Notes under the pieces: model-generated
Told to the model about the DNA's origin: nothing
The model's input: only the letters and a program-made list of their open reading frames with translations
Databases searched by the model: none
Program-made: the position numbers and the translations under genes
In this document: positions 16,949 through 25,494 of the stretch, piece by piece
Layout: each line of letters begins with the position of its first letter
How positions within the stretch are numbered: the first letter of the stretch is position 1
Assembly: GCA_934215545.1 (NCBI GenBank)
Contig: CAKQAD010000006.1
Location: 1-62,185, forward strand
Origin: an uncultured Prevotella sp.
GTDB taxonomy: Bacteria; Bacteroidota; Bacteroidia; Bacteroidales; Bacteroidaceae
Direction of reading: 5' to 3'
DNA: 62,185 bases

Positions 16949-17244
16949 CAGATCAGAATAATGAATTTTGAATAATGAATTTTGAGTTGTCGGCAATGCC
17001 GATTTTGAATCGTTTGATTATGAGCTTCGAATTCATTGAATAATTTGAATTGTTTTATTATGGGTCTCATATTTATCGAATAATTCCAAAAAGTAAAATA
17101 AAACTCTTCCAAAACAATAGCCATAGCAGACAACTCAAAATTAAAAATTGAATAGCAGCAAACTCAAAACTCAAAATTCAAAACTCGAAATTGCCAACGG
17201 CAACAACTCAAAACTCAGAACTCAAAATTCAAAACTCAATAATC
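16949..17244. repeat. Foldback array of TTTTGAATT / AACTCAAAATTC repeats
   Basis: The left part holds TGAATTTTGAATAATGAATTTTGAG-type words and the right part their reverse complements (AACTCAAAATTCAAAACTC). Small GC-rich hairpins such as CGGCAATGCCG and TTGCCAACGGCAA are set among them. A second array of the same design is at 51945-52223. The array runs to the start codon of the acyltransferase gene. Confidence 0.8.
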
Positions 17245-18399
17245 ATGACCCCTGAACAATTACACAAATACGACTCTATCCGTCCGTTTGCAGCGGAGGA
17301 GTTGCCCGAAGTGTTCAACCGTCTGCTACACAACGAGCAGTTCTTGCAGGTGCTTGCCTATCTGTATCCTGGCGTGCCCGTTGAGGCTATCGGACAAAAG
17401 ATGCACCAGTGTCACACCAACCTTGAGTTTCAGAAGGCTTTCTGCTACGAGTTTCTCGTAAAACTCCTTGCAAAGGCAAGTCTCGGTTGCGACATCGATA
17501 CCACCAATATCGACCTGCATCAACGCTACACCTTTGTAAGCAACCACCGCGACATAGTGCTCGATTCGGCATTGCTACACAAGCTGCTGTTTGATGCTGG
17601 TTGCGACACTACAACAGAGATAGCCATTGGCGATAATCTGCTGAAGCTGCCATGGGTGAAAGACCTCGTGCGCATCAACAAGTCGTTCATCGTGCAGCGC
17701 TCGCTGCCTATGCGACAGATGCTTGCTGCTTCAAAGCTGCTCGCCGAATATATGCACTTCGTCATTGCCGAGAAAAACGACAATGTGTGGATAGCACAAC
17801 GCGAAGGACGTGCCAAGGACTCTAACGACCGAACTGCCGAGGCAATACTAAAGATGATGACAATGGGCGGCGAAGGCAATGTCAAAGAACGACTACTGTC
17901 GCTTCACATCGTGCCACTTGCCATCTCTTACGAGTATGACCCTTGCGACTATCTCAAGGCGCAGGAGTTCCAGCTACGCCGCGATGTGGAGGACTGGAAG
18001 AAGGGACCTATGGACGATGTCATTAGCATGCAGACTGGTATTATGGGTTATAAGGGACACATACACTATCATGCTGCTCCATGCATCGACGGATGGCTCC
18101 AGTCACTGCCCGATGATATGCCTAAAAATGAGTTCTATGCCGCTGTGGCAGAGCATATCGACCATGAGATATGGCGTGGCTACCGCCTCTATCCGTCTAA
18201 CTTTGTGGCACTCGACATGCTTCGCGGCACTAATGAGCATGCCAACCATTATACGGCTGACGACCGCCAGCGCTTTGAGGCATATCTCGAAGCACAACTC
18301 AAGAAGGTGCAAGTGCCAAATCCTGACGTGGAGTTCTTGCGTGAGCGCATGCTTACAATGTATGCCAACCCCGCCATCAATCAACTGAGCGTGATATAA
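17245..18399 (+). CDS. PlsC-like glycerol-phosphate acyltransferase family protein
   Basis: The 384-aa protein starts MTPEQLHKYDSIRPF. An alternative start 18 codons upstream is encoded by repeat sequence and is rejected. It carries the acyltransferase motifs VSNHRDIVLD (the NHxxxxD box) and IAQREGRAKD (the EGR box), about 100 residues apart, as in PlsC-type 1-acylglycerol-3-phosphate acyltransferases. The N-terminal 90 residues and the long C-terminus (EYDPCDYLKAQEF) go beyond minimal PlsC size and resemble the larger Bacteroidetes acyltransferases. It probably acts at the inner membrane in phospholipid or other acyl-lipid synthesis; the acceptor is not certain. Confidence 0.82.
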   Translation: MTPEQLHKYDSIRPFAAEELPEVFNRLLHNEQFLQVLAYLYPGVPVEAIGQKMHQCHTNLEFQKAFCYEFLVKLLAKASLGCDIDTTNIDLHQRYTFVSNHRDIVLDSALLHKLLFDAGCDTTTEIAIGDNLLKLPWVKDLVRINKSFIVQRSLPMRQMLAASKLLAEYMHFVIAEKNDNVWIAQREGRAKDSNDRTAEAILKMMTMGGEGNVKERLLSLHIVPLAISYEYDPCDYLKAQEFQLRRDVEDWKKGPMDDVISMQTGIMGYKGHIHYHAAPCIDGWLQSLPDDMPKNEFYAAVAEHIDHEIWRGYRLYPSNFVALDMLRGTNEHANHYTADDRQRFEAYLEAQLKKVQVPNPDVEFLRERMLTMYANPAINQLSVI

Positions 18400-18454
18400 T
18401 AAAAGGCATTTGCATGATATTAATAAATGACATTTAGCATGACATAATATATGT

Positions 18455-18533
18455 AGCGGAGGTTAGTGGTGAAGTGAACCCCGAAAGTTATCAGAAAAAA
18501 ACTTTTAGGGATATGTCATCAGTAACCTCCGCT
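18455..18533. other. Long-loop hairpin, possible structured RNA or element remnant
   Basis: AGCGGAGGTTA (18455-18465) and TAACCTCCGCT (18523-18533) are perfect inverted repeats 57 nt apart. The loop holds CCCCGAAAGTT and AACTTTTAGGG, which can pair further. It lies between the acyltransferase gene and the NigD-like gene. It lacks a U tract, so a plain terminator is not the best reading. Confidence 0.5.
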
Positions 18534-18558
18534 GCTTGTAAACACTAATTCATTACTA

Positions 18559-19269
18559 ATGTTTCACTCGTTTCGCAAACACATAAAACAGTGCTTGGCA
18601 GTCGTCTTCTTTTTGATTGCCCTCACTGCCTGCACCACCGAGACCTATGAAGCAGGCGAAGGCACTAATAGTTACCTCACCGCCGACCCAGTGTTGCTGC
18701 ATACATCTGCCGATAGGGTGGTGCGCTCGGCACAACTCGACGACGACGGCGAACTGCTATTCTCCAATCCCTTTACACAGGATTGGATGGCAAAGCCCGA
18801 CACTGTGTATCGTGCACTGCTCTACTACGACAAGACGTCAGCCCCTTCTGCTGGCTCTGCCGCCACAGTCAAGGTGCGGTCAGTGGTGCCAGTGCCCGTA
18901 CTAAAGCCCGTCGCTGCGGCTGATGTGCGTCAGATGAACACCCATCCACTGGGCTTCGAAAGTCTATGGATGTCGCGAAATGGGAAGTATGTAAACCTCT
19001 CGCTGCTCCTTAAAAGTGGCAAGTCGTCGGCCAATGATGCCATACACTCCATTGGTGTCGTCAATAATGGTGTCACCATTGATGCCGACGGCCAAAGCAC
19101 CATTCATCTTGAACTCTATCACGACCAAGGCAGCATGCCCGAATACTACACCGTGCAGCGCTATGTAAGCATCGACACCCGCTCGTTAAGCAATGCCAAT
19201 GTGGTGGAGCTTACCATAAACACTTATGATGGAGTGATAGTGAAAACCATTCAGAATATCACTCCTTAA
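18559..19269 (+). CDS. NigD-like lipoprotein
   Basis: The 236-aa product has a lipoprotein signal peptide ending LIALTAC (Cys25). The mature part has the features of the NigD-like family of Bacteroidetes: an early EAGEGTNSYLTADPVLLHT segment, NPFTQDWMAKPDTVYRALLYYDK, and a C-terminal beta domain rich in alternating polar residues. NigD was first noted next to a bacteriocin gene in Prevotella nigrescens, but the molecular function of the family is unknown. The protein is probably in the periplasm or on the outer membrane. It is followed after 16 nt by the hydrolase-HAD gene. Confidence 0.85.
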   Translation: MFHSFRKHIKQCLAVVFFLIALTACTTETYEAGEGTNSYLTADPVLLHTSADRVVRSAQLDDDGELLFSNPFTQDWMAKPDTVYRALLYYDKTSAPSAGSAATVKVRSVVPVPVLKPVAAADVRQMNTHPLGFESLWMSRNGKYVNLSLLLKSGKSSANDAIHSIGVVNNGVTIDADGQSTIHLELYHDQGSMPEYYTVQRYVSIDTRSLSNANVVELTINTYDGVIVKTIQNITP

Positions 19270-19285
19270 CGAAAAACACTCAACA

Positions 19286-20302
19286 ATGGACAATCAATAT
19301 ATAAAACAATATCCCGACTTGATGTCGGGCAAGAAGGTTATGTATGTGCATGGCTTCAGTTCGTCAGCACAGTCGGGCACGGTGCAGATGCTGCGCACGC
19401 TGATGCCCAATGCCACTGTTGTGGCACGCGACATTCCTCTACATCCTGAAGAAGGCATGCAGATGCTTAAGGCGATGGCTGCCGACGAGCAACCCGACCT
19501 GATTATCGGCACATCGATGGGTGGCATGTACACCGAAATGCTCACAGGCTTCGATCGTATTGTGGTAAATCCTGCCTTTGAAATGGGCGAAACCATGTCG
19601 AAATTCACCGGTAAGCAGGTGTTTCAGAACCCACGCGAGGATGGAGTACAGGAGTTTATGGTCACCAAAGGGCTTATAAAGGAATATCAGGAGATTACAA
19701 CACACTGCTTTGAGCACGCTGCCGATTGTGCTGAGCGTTCTCGCGTAGTAGGACTCTTTGGCGATAACGATCCCATTGTGCACACCTACGACCTCTTTCT
19801 GCAACATTATCCCACGGCAATACGTTTCCATGGCGAGCACCGCCTTACCGATAAGGTTGCCATGCACTACCTTATACCAATAATACGCTATATCGACGAC
19901 CGCCAGGAAGGACGCGAGCGCCCCGTGGTTTACATCGACATCGAGACGCTGCGCGATAGTTATGGCAAGGCAACGGCATCCATGCATAAAGCCTACGAAC
20001 TGCTTCTTGAGCATTATAATATATATATCGTAGCCCCCATGTCGTCAGGCAATCCGCAGCAGATGACCACCGATGTGGAGTGGGTAGAGCAGTATCTCAG
20101 TGCCCCAGCATGGGGACGCGTAGTGTTCACCAATCAGCGGCAGATGCTCTATGGCGACTATCTCATAACCACTGCCCCTGCCAGCCATCCCACACTGCAA
20201 GAATTGCCCGAATTTATGGGCACACAGATAGAGTGGGGCAGCGACGAGTTCAAGACATGGGAAGAGATAATAACCTTCTTTGAGCGCTTGGGCGGGCAGT
20301 AA
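19286..20302 (+). CDS. YqiA-like alpha/beta hydrolase fused to a degenerate HAD (NT5C-like) domain
   Basis: Residues about 15-200 form a YqiA/UPF0227-type esterase: VMYVHGFSSSAQSGT oxyanion region, nucleophile Ser77 in GTSMGG, acid near Asp162 in GDNDPIV, and His185. Residues about 212-338 resemble the 5'-deoxyribonucleotidase (NT5C) branch of the HAD superfamily: VVYIDIETLRDSY, VEWVEQYL, RVVFTNQRQMLYGDYLI and IEWGSDEFKTWEEI fall in family order. The first catalytic motif, normally DxD, is Asp218-Ile-Glu220, and DYLIDD is changed to DYLITT, so phosphatase activity is doubtful. The HAD part may bind a ligand or hold a partner. It follows the NigD-like gene with a 16-nt gap. Confidence 0.8.
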   Translation: MDNQYIKQYPDLMSGKKVMYVHGFSSSAQSGTVQMLRTLMPNATVVARDIPLHPEEGMQMLKAMAADEQPDLIIGTSMGGMYTEMLTGFDRIVVNPAFEMGETMSKFTGKQVFQNPREDGVQEFMVTKGLIKEYQEITTHCFEHAADCAERSRVVGLFGDNDPIVHTYDLFLQHYPTAIRFHGEHRLTDKVAMHYLIPIIRYIDDRQEGRERPVVYIDIETLRDSYGKATASMHKAYELLLEHYNIYIVAPMSSGNPQQMTTDVEWVEQYLSAPAWGRVVFTNQRQMLYGDYLITTAPASHPTLQELPEFMGTQIEWGSDEFKTWEEIITFFERLGGQ

Positions 20303-20354
20303 GGAAAAGCACTTTTGCAGAAATACATTCATTAGTGTTGGATGTTTTAATATC

Positions 20355-20400
20355 AACCCAGTGTGGCGAAGACAAGCGTCTTCACCACGCTGGGTTTCTT
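20355..20400 (+). terminator. Terminator after the hydrolase-HAD gene
   Basis: AACCCAGTGTGGCGAAGAC pairs with GTCTTC-ACCACGCTGGGTT around an AAGC loop, followed by TCTT. Confidence 0.85.
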
Positions 20401-20665
20401 TGTTTAGTGCTTGTTGCCTAATAAATATAATAGTGTTGCCTAATATATATATAATTTGTGTTGCCTAATATATACTGAAAGTATTTTCAATACCGAATAT
20501 ATATATACCGTATATCATGTTTGTTGTCTTTTCACTCTGAAAGGTATTTTATGTAAATTCTTTCTTTTTGTGCTGTTTTTGATTGTAATCTTATAAAAAG
20601 ACAACTTTTCTTTTGAATTTGTGTTATTTTTAAAGCGTAAGATGCTCAAATTTAAAAAAATAACA
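20401..20665. other. AT-rich spacer before the adhesin gene
   Basis: It contains short TATATATA and TTGCCTAATA repeats and no sign of coding. Confidence 0.5.
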
Positions 20666-20673
20666 TAACTTTG
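20666..20673 (+). promoter_or_regulatory. -7 box of the adhesin-like gene
   Basis: TAACTTTG matches TAnnTTTG, 38 nt before the ATG at 20711. No good -33 box is visible. Confidence 0.55.
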
Positions 20674-20710
20674 CAATTCCGAACAATTTAATTAAATAAC
20701 AAATAAGCTT

Positions 20711-23700
20711 ATGAGAGAACGACATCTACTCAAGACACTTGCAGCAACCATTGCAGCAATGCTATTGCCCTTTGTCGCATCCACCACTGCGATGGCTGAG
20801 AGCAAAGCCAAGGCCACTGGCGTGCAGCTTTATGGCTATCAGCTATCAGCCGACTGCAGTCGTGGCACAGGTGTTTTCACCTTCAACACCGCATCGCCAT
20901 CGGGCATGACACTTGTGTCGGATGCTGTGCAGAACTATGGCGGAGGTGCCTATGCACAAGGCACCTATTACAGCAGTTTCTATTCCGAGAGCGACGACGG
21001 CTCTAAAATCACAATGCCTATACGCTTGTTTGGCTACGACACTGCCACATGGAGCAAGACGTCCGACAAGCAAGGCTATGAATTCACCACTATCTCTGCC
21101 GACCTCACCTTCGACCCAGAGACACAGGTGCTTTATGGAGTGTTCTCCGACGATGACTATAGTGGTAGCTATAACATCTTCGGACGTGTAGTATATCAGG
21201 ATGTGGTGCAAGAAGGCACCACCTTCCATTTGTACCGTTGCGAGGCTATAGGCACAATGCCTGAGTCGATGGTGGCGATAGCAGCCAACCTCGATGGCAA
21301 GATGTATGTGTTTGGCAAGAGCGGTAAGCTCTACACCGTAGACAAGTATAGCGGCAAGACTACTTTGGTGGGCTCCACTGGTGTAAACATTGTGCCTTTC
21401 AAGCAGAGTGCCACATGCGACTATAACACTGGCAAGCTCTATTGGGCTGCCCTCGATGCCGATGCATGGGCAACGAAGATTGTAGAGGTTGACCCTGCCA
21501 CGGCACACAGCACCACTCTCGTTGACTTCGGCTACGATGAATCTGCGGGCACTGGCGAAGGCACATATGAGCAGTTTACCGGACTCTACATGAAGCAAGA
21601 CCTTAATCTTGCCACTCTCCCTAACGCCGTTGAAAATCTCTCTGTAGCTATGACCTCGCTCACCGAGGCAACGGTGTCGTTCACCATGCCTACTAATAAT
21701 GTTGCAGGCGAGGCTCTCTCTGGCACCCTTGGCTATACGGTGCGCATCAATGGCGAGACCGTTCTCACGGGTACGGCAGCGCCAGGTGCCACTGTTACGA
21801 AGGCCATCAGCACTACCATTACCGGTACAGCCGTATTCGGCGTGGTAGCAGAAATTCCTGCCACCACTGCTCGTCCTGCAGCCATCAGTGCCATTGCCAA
21901 AGTTGAAGCACATGCAGGCAACGATGCCCCCAAGGACCCCACTAATGTTAAGGCAAAAGCCAATGATGGTGTGGTTACAATCTCTTGGACGGCATCAACA
22001 GAGTCGGCACACGGAGGCATCTTCAACAAAGACAACGTCACTTACTCTGTATATCGTTTCATAAAGGGCAACGCCACCGACTCTGTGGCTGTGGCAACAG
22101 GCATAAAGACAACCACTGCAACCGACCGCATTGAGTCGCAGGAACGCACCACCTATTATTATAAGGTGATAGCTTTCAATGGCGAGGCACAAAGCAACGG
22201 CGTAGCTTCTAATAATGTCACCATTGGTGTTAGCGTGCCTCTGCCTTACCAGAATAAGCTCAACACCCAGGATCTCTTCAACGAGATGGACGTTATCGAT
22301 GCCAACGGCGACGATGCTACATGGAACTATAACTCCACCTTCAGCATGGCAGCCTACACCGCCAGCAACGAGAATGCTGCCGACGATTGGCTCATTGCCC
22401 CTGCCGTGTATGTAAAAAAAGGTGCTGCTTATAAGTTCTCTTTCGGAGCTGTCAACAGTTATCCCGACGAACTCGTGTCTGCTGCTGTGGGCACCGCTCC
22501 TTCTGCAGCTGGTATGACCACCGAGATTATCGCTCCGACGGTGATAAGCTACAACCCACGCCGCCACTCGCTCACCGGCACCTATCGTGCCACAGAGGAT
22601 GGACTGCGTTATTTTGGCGTTCATGCCATTAGCGACAAAGCCACCAGTACGCTTTATGTCGACGACCTAAAGATTACCGAGATACCGGCCACTGCGCCCA
22701 ACACCGTTAGCGACCTGACCGTTACTGCTGGCGACAAGGGTGCCACCACTGCCAACATCGCCTTCAAGGCCCCTACTACCACGCTTGGCGGCACAGCACT
22801 GACGGGAACAATGAATATCCAAATAACACGCGATGGCAAGTCGCTTACCACCCTCACCAATGTAGCTCCTGGCAGTGCCTGCAGCTACGACGATGCCAGC
22901 GCACCGCAGGGCATGCTCACCTACGCTGTCACTGCTGTCGATGCCAGCGGAGTGGAGGGTCTTGATGCCTCTGTTGCCGTGTTTGTGGGCAACGACGAGC
23001 CAGGCGAGGTGCGCAATCTCAAGGCCTATGAGGATGCTTCGCATGATGGCTTGATACATGTGACATGGGATGCGCCTAAGGGTAAACACGGTGGATACAT
23101 CAACCCTGCCGACCTTACCTATTATGTATCGGTGGGCAGCGAAACCACCGACCGTAATGTGGGCAATGCCACACAATTCGACGATCAGCTCGATGTTGCC
23201 AACGGCAAGCAGAAGTATAGCGCCTATAGCGTGTATGCTGTCAGCAGCACTGGCGGTGGCAGAGAGAATTGGCTCACCGTAACCGCCATTGGCGGTCCGG
23301 CTCTGAAGGCTCCTATGGTAGAGTCGTTCCCTAATGCCAGCATGAAGAGTGGTCCATGGATCACCAAGGTCACCAACGGAAAGATAGGCGAGGCATATTG
23401 CTATGTGATGTCTGAGTCTACCGCCACTATCCCTGAAGACGGCGATGGCGGATTGCAGTCGTTCTCTGCCGAGAAGAATGGCAAGTCGGTGCGCAGCGAG
23501 TCGCCGAAGGTCGACATCAACACCCTCACCAAGCCTATGCTCACATTCTGGGCTTACATGAATGGCAAGGGCGAGAAGATGCGCGTAAGCGTACAGAAAG
23601 ACTATAAGGAATTTGAGCAAGTGCTTGAAGTGTCTACCGACAGATACCAGCGTGGCTGGCACCGCTTCAGTGTCGACCTCACCCCATTCAAGGGCAGCAA

Positions 23701-25204
23701 GTATGTGCGTGTGGGCATAGAAGGCGAGTCGGTGAAAGACCTCTACGACTTCCTTGCCTACGACAATGTTGCTATTGTCGACGATGCCACCTACGACCTC
23801 ATGTCGTTCATGCTGTCGTCCGACGAGACCGAGCTTGTCGTTGGCGATGAGGCTCTGCTCAACTTCACCGTGCGCAATAATGGCAAAAACACCGTAAAGG
23901 GCACCGACTACGAGCTCGTGTTGCTGAAGAATGGTAAGGAAACGAGCCGCACCCAGGGCGTGAACATTCTGCAAGACCGCACCGAGACTATCACCCTCAC
24001 CGACAATACCACCGTGCTCGACCCCGAGCAGACCGTATATTCGGCACGCATAGAGTATGCTGCCGACCAGGTGGAGGCGAACAACACATCGGGCACCGTC
24101 ACCTTCAAGCTTATAAAGCCAGAATATCCTGTGCCCACCAACCTCCGAGCCATATCGGGCAATGGTGCCGAACTGTCATGGACAGCTCCCGACCTGCTCA
24201 ACCTCAAGCCCGTGGTAACCACAGAGTCGTTTGACGATTATGATGCATTCATCATTGACAATGTAGGCAAGTGGACCATGTACGATGCCGATATGCAGAA
24301 CACCATCCGCATTACGCTCAACGAGCTGTTTGGTCCGCTGCAGTACAACCATGCTGGCGAGCCAATGGCATTCCAGGTGTTCAACCCCACCGAGGCAGGC
24401 ATCACCTTCAAGAGCTGGACACCGCACTCTGGCAATCAGATGCTCGTGAGCTTCAGCTGCGCCTCTTCCGATGGCGGTTTCAGCAAGGAGCAGAACGACG
24501 ACTGGCTCATCTCGCCCGAACTGATAGGCACCGCACAGACAGTTAAGTTCTATGCCAAGGCGGGTATGGCGTCTGCCACACCAGAGCGAATGGAAGTGCT
24601 CTATTCAACCACCGACAAGTCGGTGGGCAACTTCAAGCGCATCGGCGAGACCATCAACGTGCGCAATGCCTCAAGCTGGGACGAGTATACCGTGGCTTTG
24701 CCCGAAGGCGCTAAGTATTTCGCCATCCGCTGCGTGTCGAAGGATAAGTTTGCACTCCTTGTCGACGATATCTCGTATGTGGCAGCAGGTTCCGTTCCAT
24801 TGCAGCTTACCCTTAACGGCTACAATGTATATCGCGATGGCAAGAAGCTCAACAGTTCGCTTGTTGACAAAGAGAGATACAACGACTACACGGCTGTCAA
24901 CAACAACACCTACAGCTATCAGGTAACTGCCGTCTACGACAAGGGTGAGTCGGCACCTACCGATCCCGCCAAGCTCGACTTTGCTTCTGCTATTAATAAT
25001 GTAGAGGCTACAATGGTGAGCGTTACTGGTGGCGATGGCGTAATCGTTGTTGCCGGTGCCAATGGCAAGATGGTCAAGACCTTTGCTGCCAACGGCATGA
25101 TGGAGGCACAGCTTGTGGCTGGTCACCGCACATGCATCAATGCATCTGCCGGACTGCACATCGTTAATGTGGGTGGAAAGACCTACAAAGTGTTTGTGAA
25201 GTAA
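20711..25204 (+). CDS. Large secreted adhesin-like protein with FN3 and cleaved-adhesin (choice-of-anchor J) domains
   Basis: The 1497-aa protein begins with a signal peptide ending about residue 29 (TTAMAES). Residues 30-300 look like a partial beta-propeller (DGKMYVFGKSGKLYTVDKYS). FN3-like modules follow at about 305-505, 660-760 and 765-865. Three jelly-roll domains of the cleaved-adhesin/choice-of-anchor J type occur at about 510-656 (with DDWLIAPAVYV), 869-1026 and 1170-1360 (with DDWLISPELI, the family signature). The C-terminus (AINNVEATMV...AGLHIVNVGGKTYKVFVK) resembles a T9SS sorting tail. The domain set is like the haemagglutinin regions of Porphyromonas gingipains, so binding to host or food glycoproteins is plausible but not shown. 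It has its own promoter box and terminator. Confidence 0.85.
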   Translation: MRERHLLKTLAATIAAMLLPFVASTTAMAESKAKATGVQLYGYQLSADCSRGTGVFTFNTASPSGMTLVSDAVQNYGGGAYAQGTYYSSFYSESDDGSKITMPIRLFGYDTATWSKTSDKQGYEFTTISADLTFDPETQVLYGVFSDDDYSGSYNIFGRVVYQDVVQEGTTFHLYRCEAIGTMPESMVAIAANLDGKMYVFGKSGKLYTVDKYSGKTTLVGSTGVNIVPFKQSATCDYNTGKLYWAALDADAWATKIVEVDPATAHSTTLVDFGYDESAGTGEGTYEQFTGLYMKQDLNLATLPNAVENLSVAMTSLTEATVSFTMPTNNVAGEALSGTLGYTVRINGETVLTGTAAPGATVTKAISTTITGTAVFGVVAEIPATTARPAAISAIAKVEAHAGNDAPKDPTNVKAKANDGVVTISWTASTESAHGGIFNKDNVTYSVYRFIKGNATDSVAVATGIKTTTATDRIESQERTTYYYKVIAFNGEAQSNGVASNNVTIGVSVPLPYQNKLNTQDLFNEMDVIDANGDDATWNYNSTFSMAAYTASNENAADDWLIAPAVYVKKGAAYKFSFGAVNSYPDELVSAAVGTAPSAAGMTTEIIAPTVISYNPRRHSLTGTYRATEDGLRYFGVHAISDKATSTLYVDDLKITEIPATAPNTVSDLTVTAGDKGATTANIAFKAPTTTLGGTALTGTMNIQITRDGKSLTTLTNVAPGSACSYDDASAPQGMLTYAVTAVDASGVEGLDASVAVFVGNDEPGEVRNLKAYEDASHDGLIHVTWDAPKGKHGGYINPADLTYYVSVGSETTDRNVGNATQFDDQLDVANGKQKYSAYSVYAVSSTGGGRENWLTVTAIGGPALKAPMVESFPNASMKSGPWITKVTNGKIGEAYCYVMSESTATIPEDGDGGLQSFSAEKNGKSVRSESPKVDINTLTKPMLTFWAYMNGKGEKMRVSVQKDYKEFEQVLEVSTDRYQRGWHRFSVDLTPFKGSKYVRVGIEGESVKDLYDFLAYDNVAIVDDATYDLMSFMLSSDETELVVGDEALLNFTVRNNGKNTVKGTDYELVLLKNGKETSRTQGVNILQDRTETITLTDNTTVLDPEQTVYSARIEYAADQVEANNTSGTVTFKLIKPEYPVPTNLRAISGNGAELSWTAPDLLNLKPVVTTESFDDYDAFIIDNVGKWTMYDADMQNTIRITLNELFGPLQYNHAGEPMAFQVFNPTEAGITFKSWTPHSGNQMLVSFSCASSDGGFSKEQNDDWLISPELIGTAQTVKFYAKAGMASATPERMEVLYSTTDKSVGNFKRIGETINVRNASSWDEYTVALPEGAKYFAIRCVSKDKFALLVDDISYVAAGSVPLQLTLNGYNVYRDGKKLNSSLVDKERYNDYTAVNNNTYSYQVTAVYDKGESAPTDPAKLDFASAINNVEATMVSVTGGDGVIVVAGANGKMVKTFAANGMMEAQLVAGHRTCINASAGLHIVNVGGKTYKVFVK

Positions 25205-25226
25205 AGGCATTAATGCTATAAAAAAC

Positions 25227-25267
25227 AAATCAGCCCAGCTGGCTTTATTGCCGGCTGGGCTGATTTG
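25227..25267 (+). terminator. Terminator of the adhesin-like gene
   Basis: AAATCAGCCCAGC pairs with GCTGGGCTGATTT around a 14-nt loop that pairs further. It lies just before the foldback element. Confidence 0.8.
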
Positions 25268-25281
25268 CGTTATGTATGATG

Positions 25282-25478
25282 ATAAGTAGGTGTTCAAAAT
25301 TAATTTAAATGATTTTATGCCCTATTTTGGTCCGTATATTCAGCTCCGAAGAGGGAGTGTAGCGGGCTACACGACCGATGAGAGCTGGGCATACGGGCTA
25401 AAAGAGGGCGTAAAGGCATTTGAAAGCATAACTTTTTATAAGATTCATATATGCGATTAATTTTGAACACCTACTTAT
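25282..25478. mobile_element. 197-bp foldback MITE-like element with 23-bp perfect terminal inverted repeats
   Basis: The left end ATAAGTAGGTGTTCAAAATTAAT (25282-25304, 23 bases; key words TAGGTGTTC and AAAATTAAT) is the exact reverse complement of 25456-25478. Inner segments continue the symmetry with few mismatches (GCCCTATTTTGGTCCGTAT against ATACGGGCTAAAAGAGGGC; AGCTC against GAGCT) down to a central GTGTAGC-GG-GCTACAC. The whole element can fold into one hairpin and has no coding capacity. No clear target duplication is visible. It lies between convergent genes. Confidence 0.75.
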
Positions 25479-25494
25479 AAGCTTGTAATGTCTA

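Noticed and set aside
25282..25478. Foldback element as a complete IS
   Set aside because: Only 197 bp with no transposase; a non-autonomous element is the most it can be.
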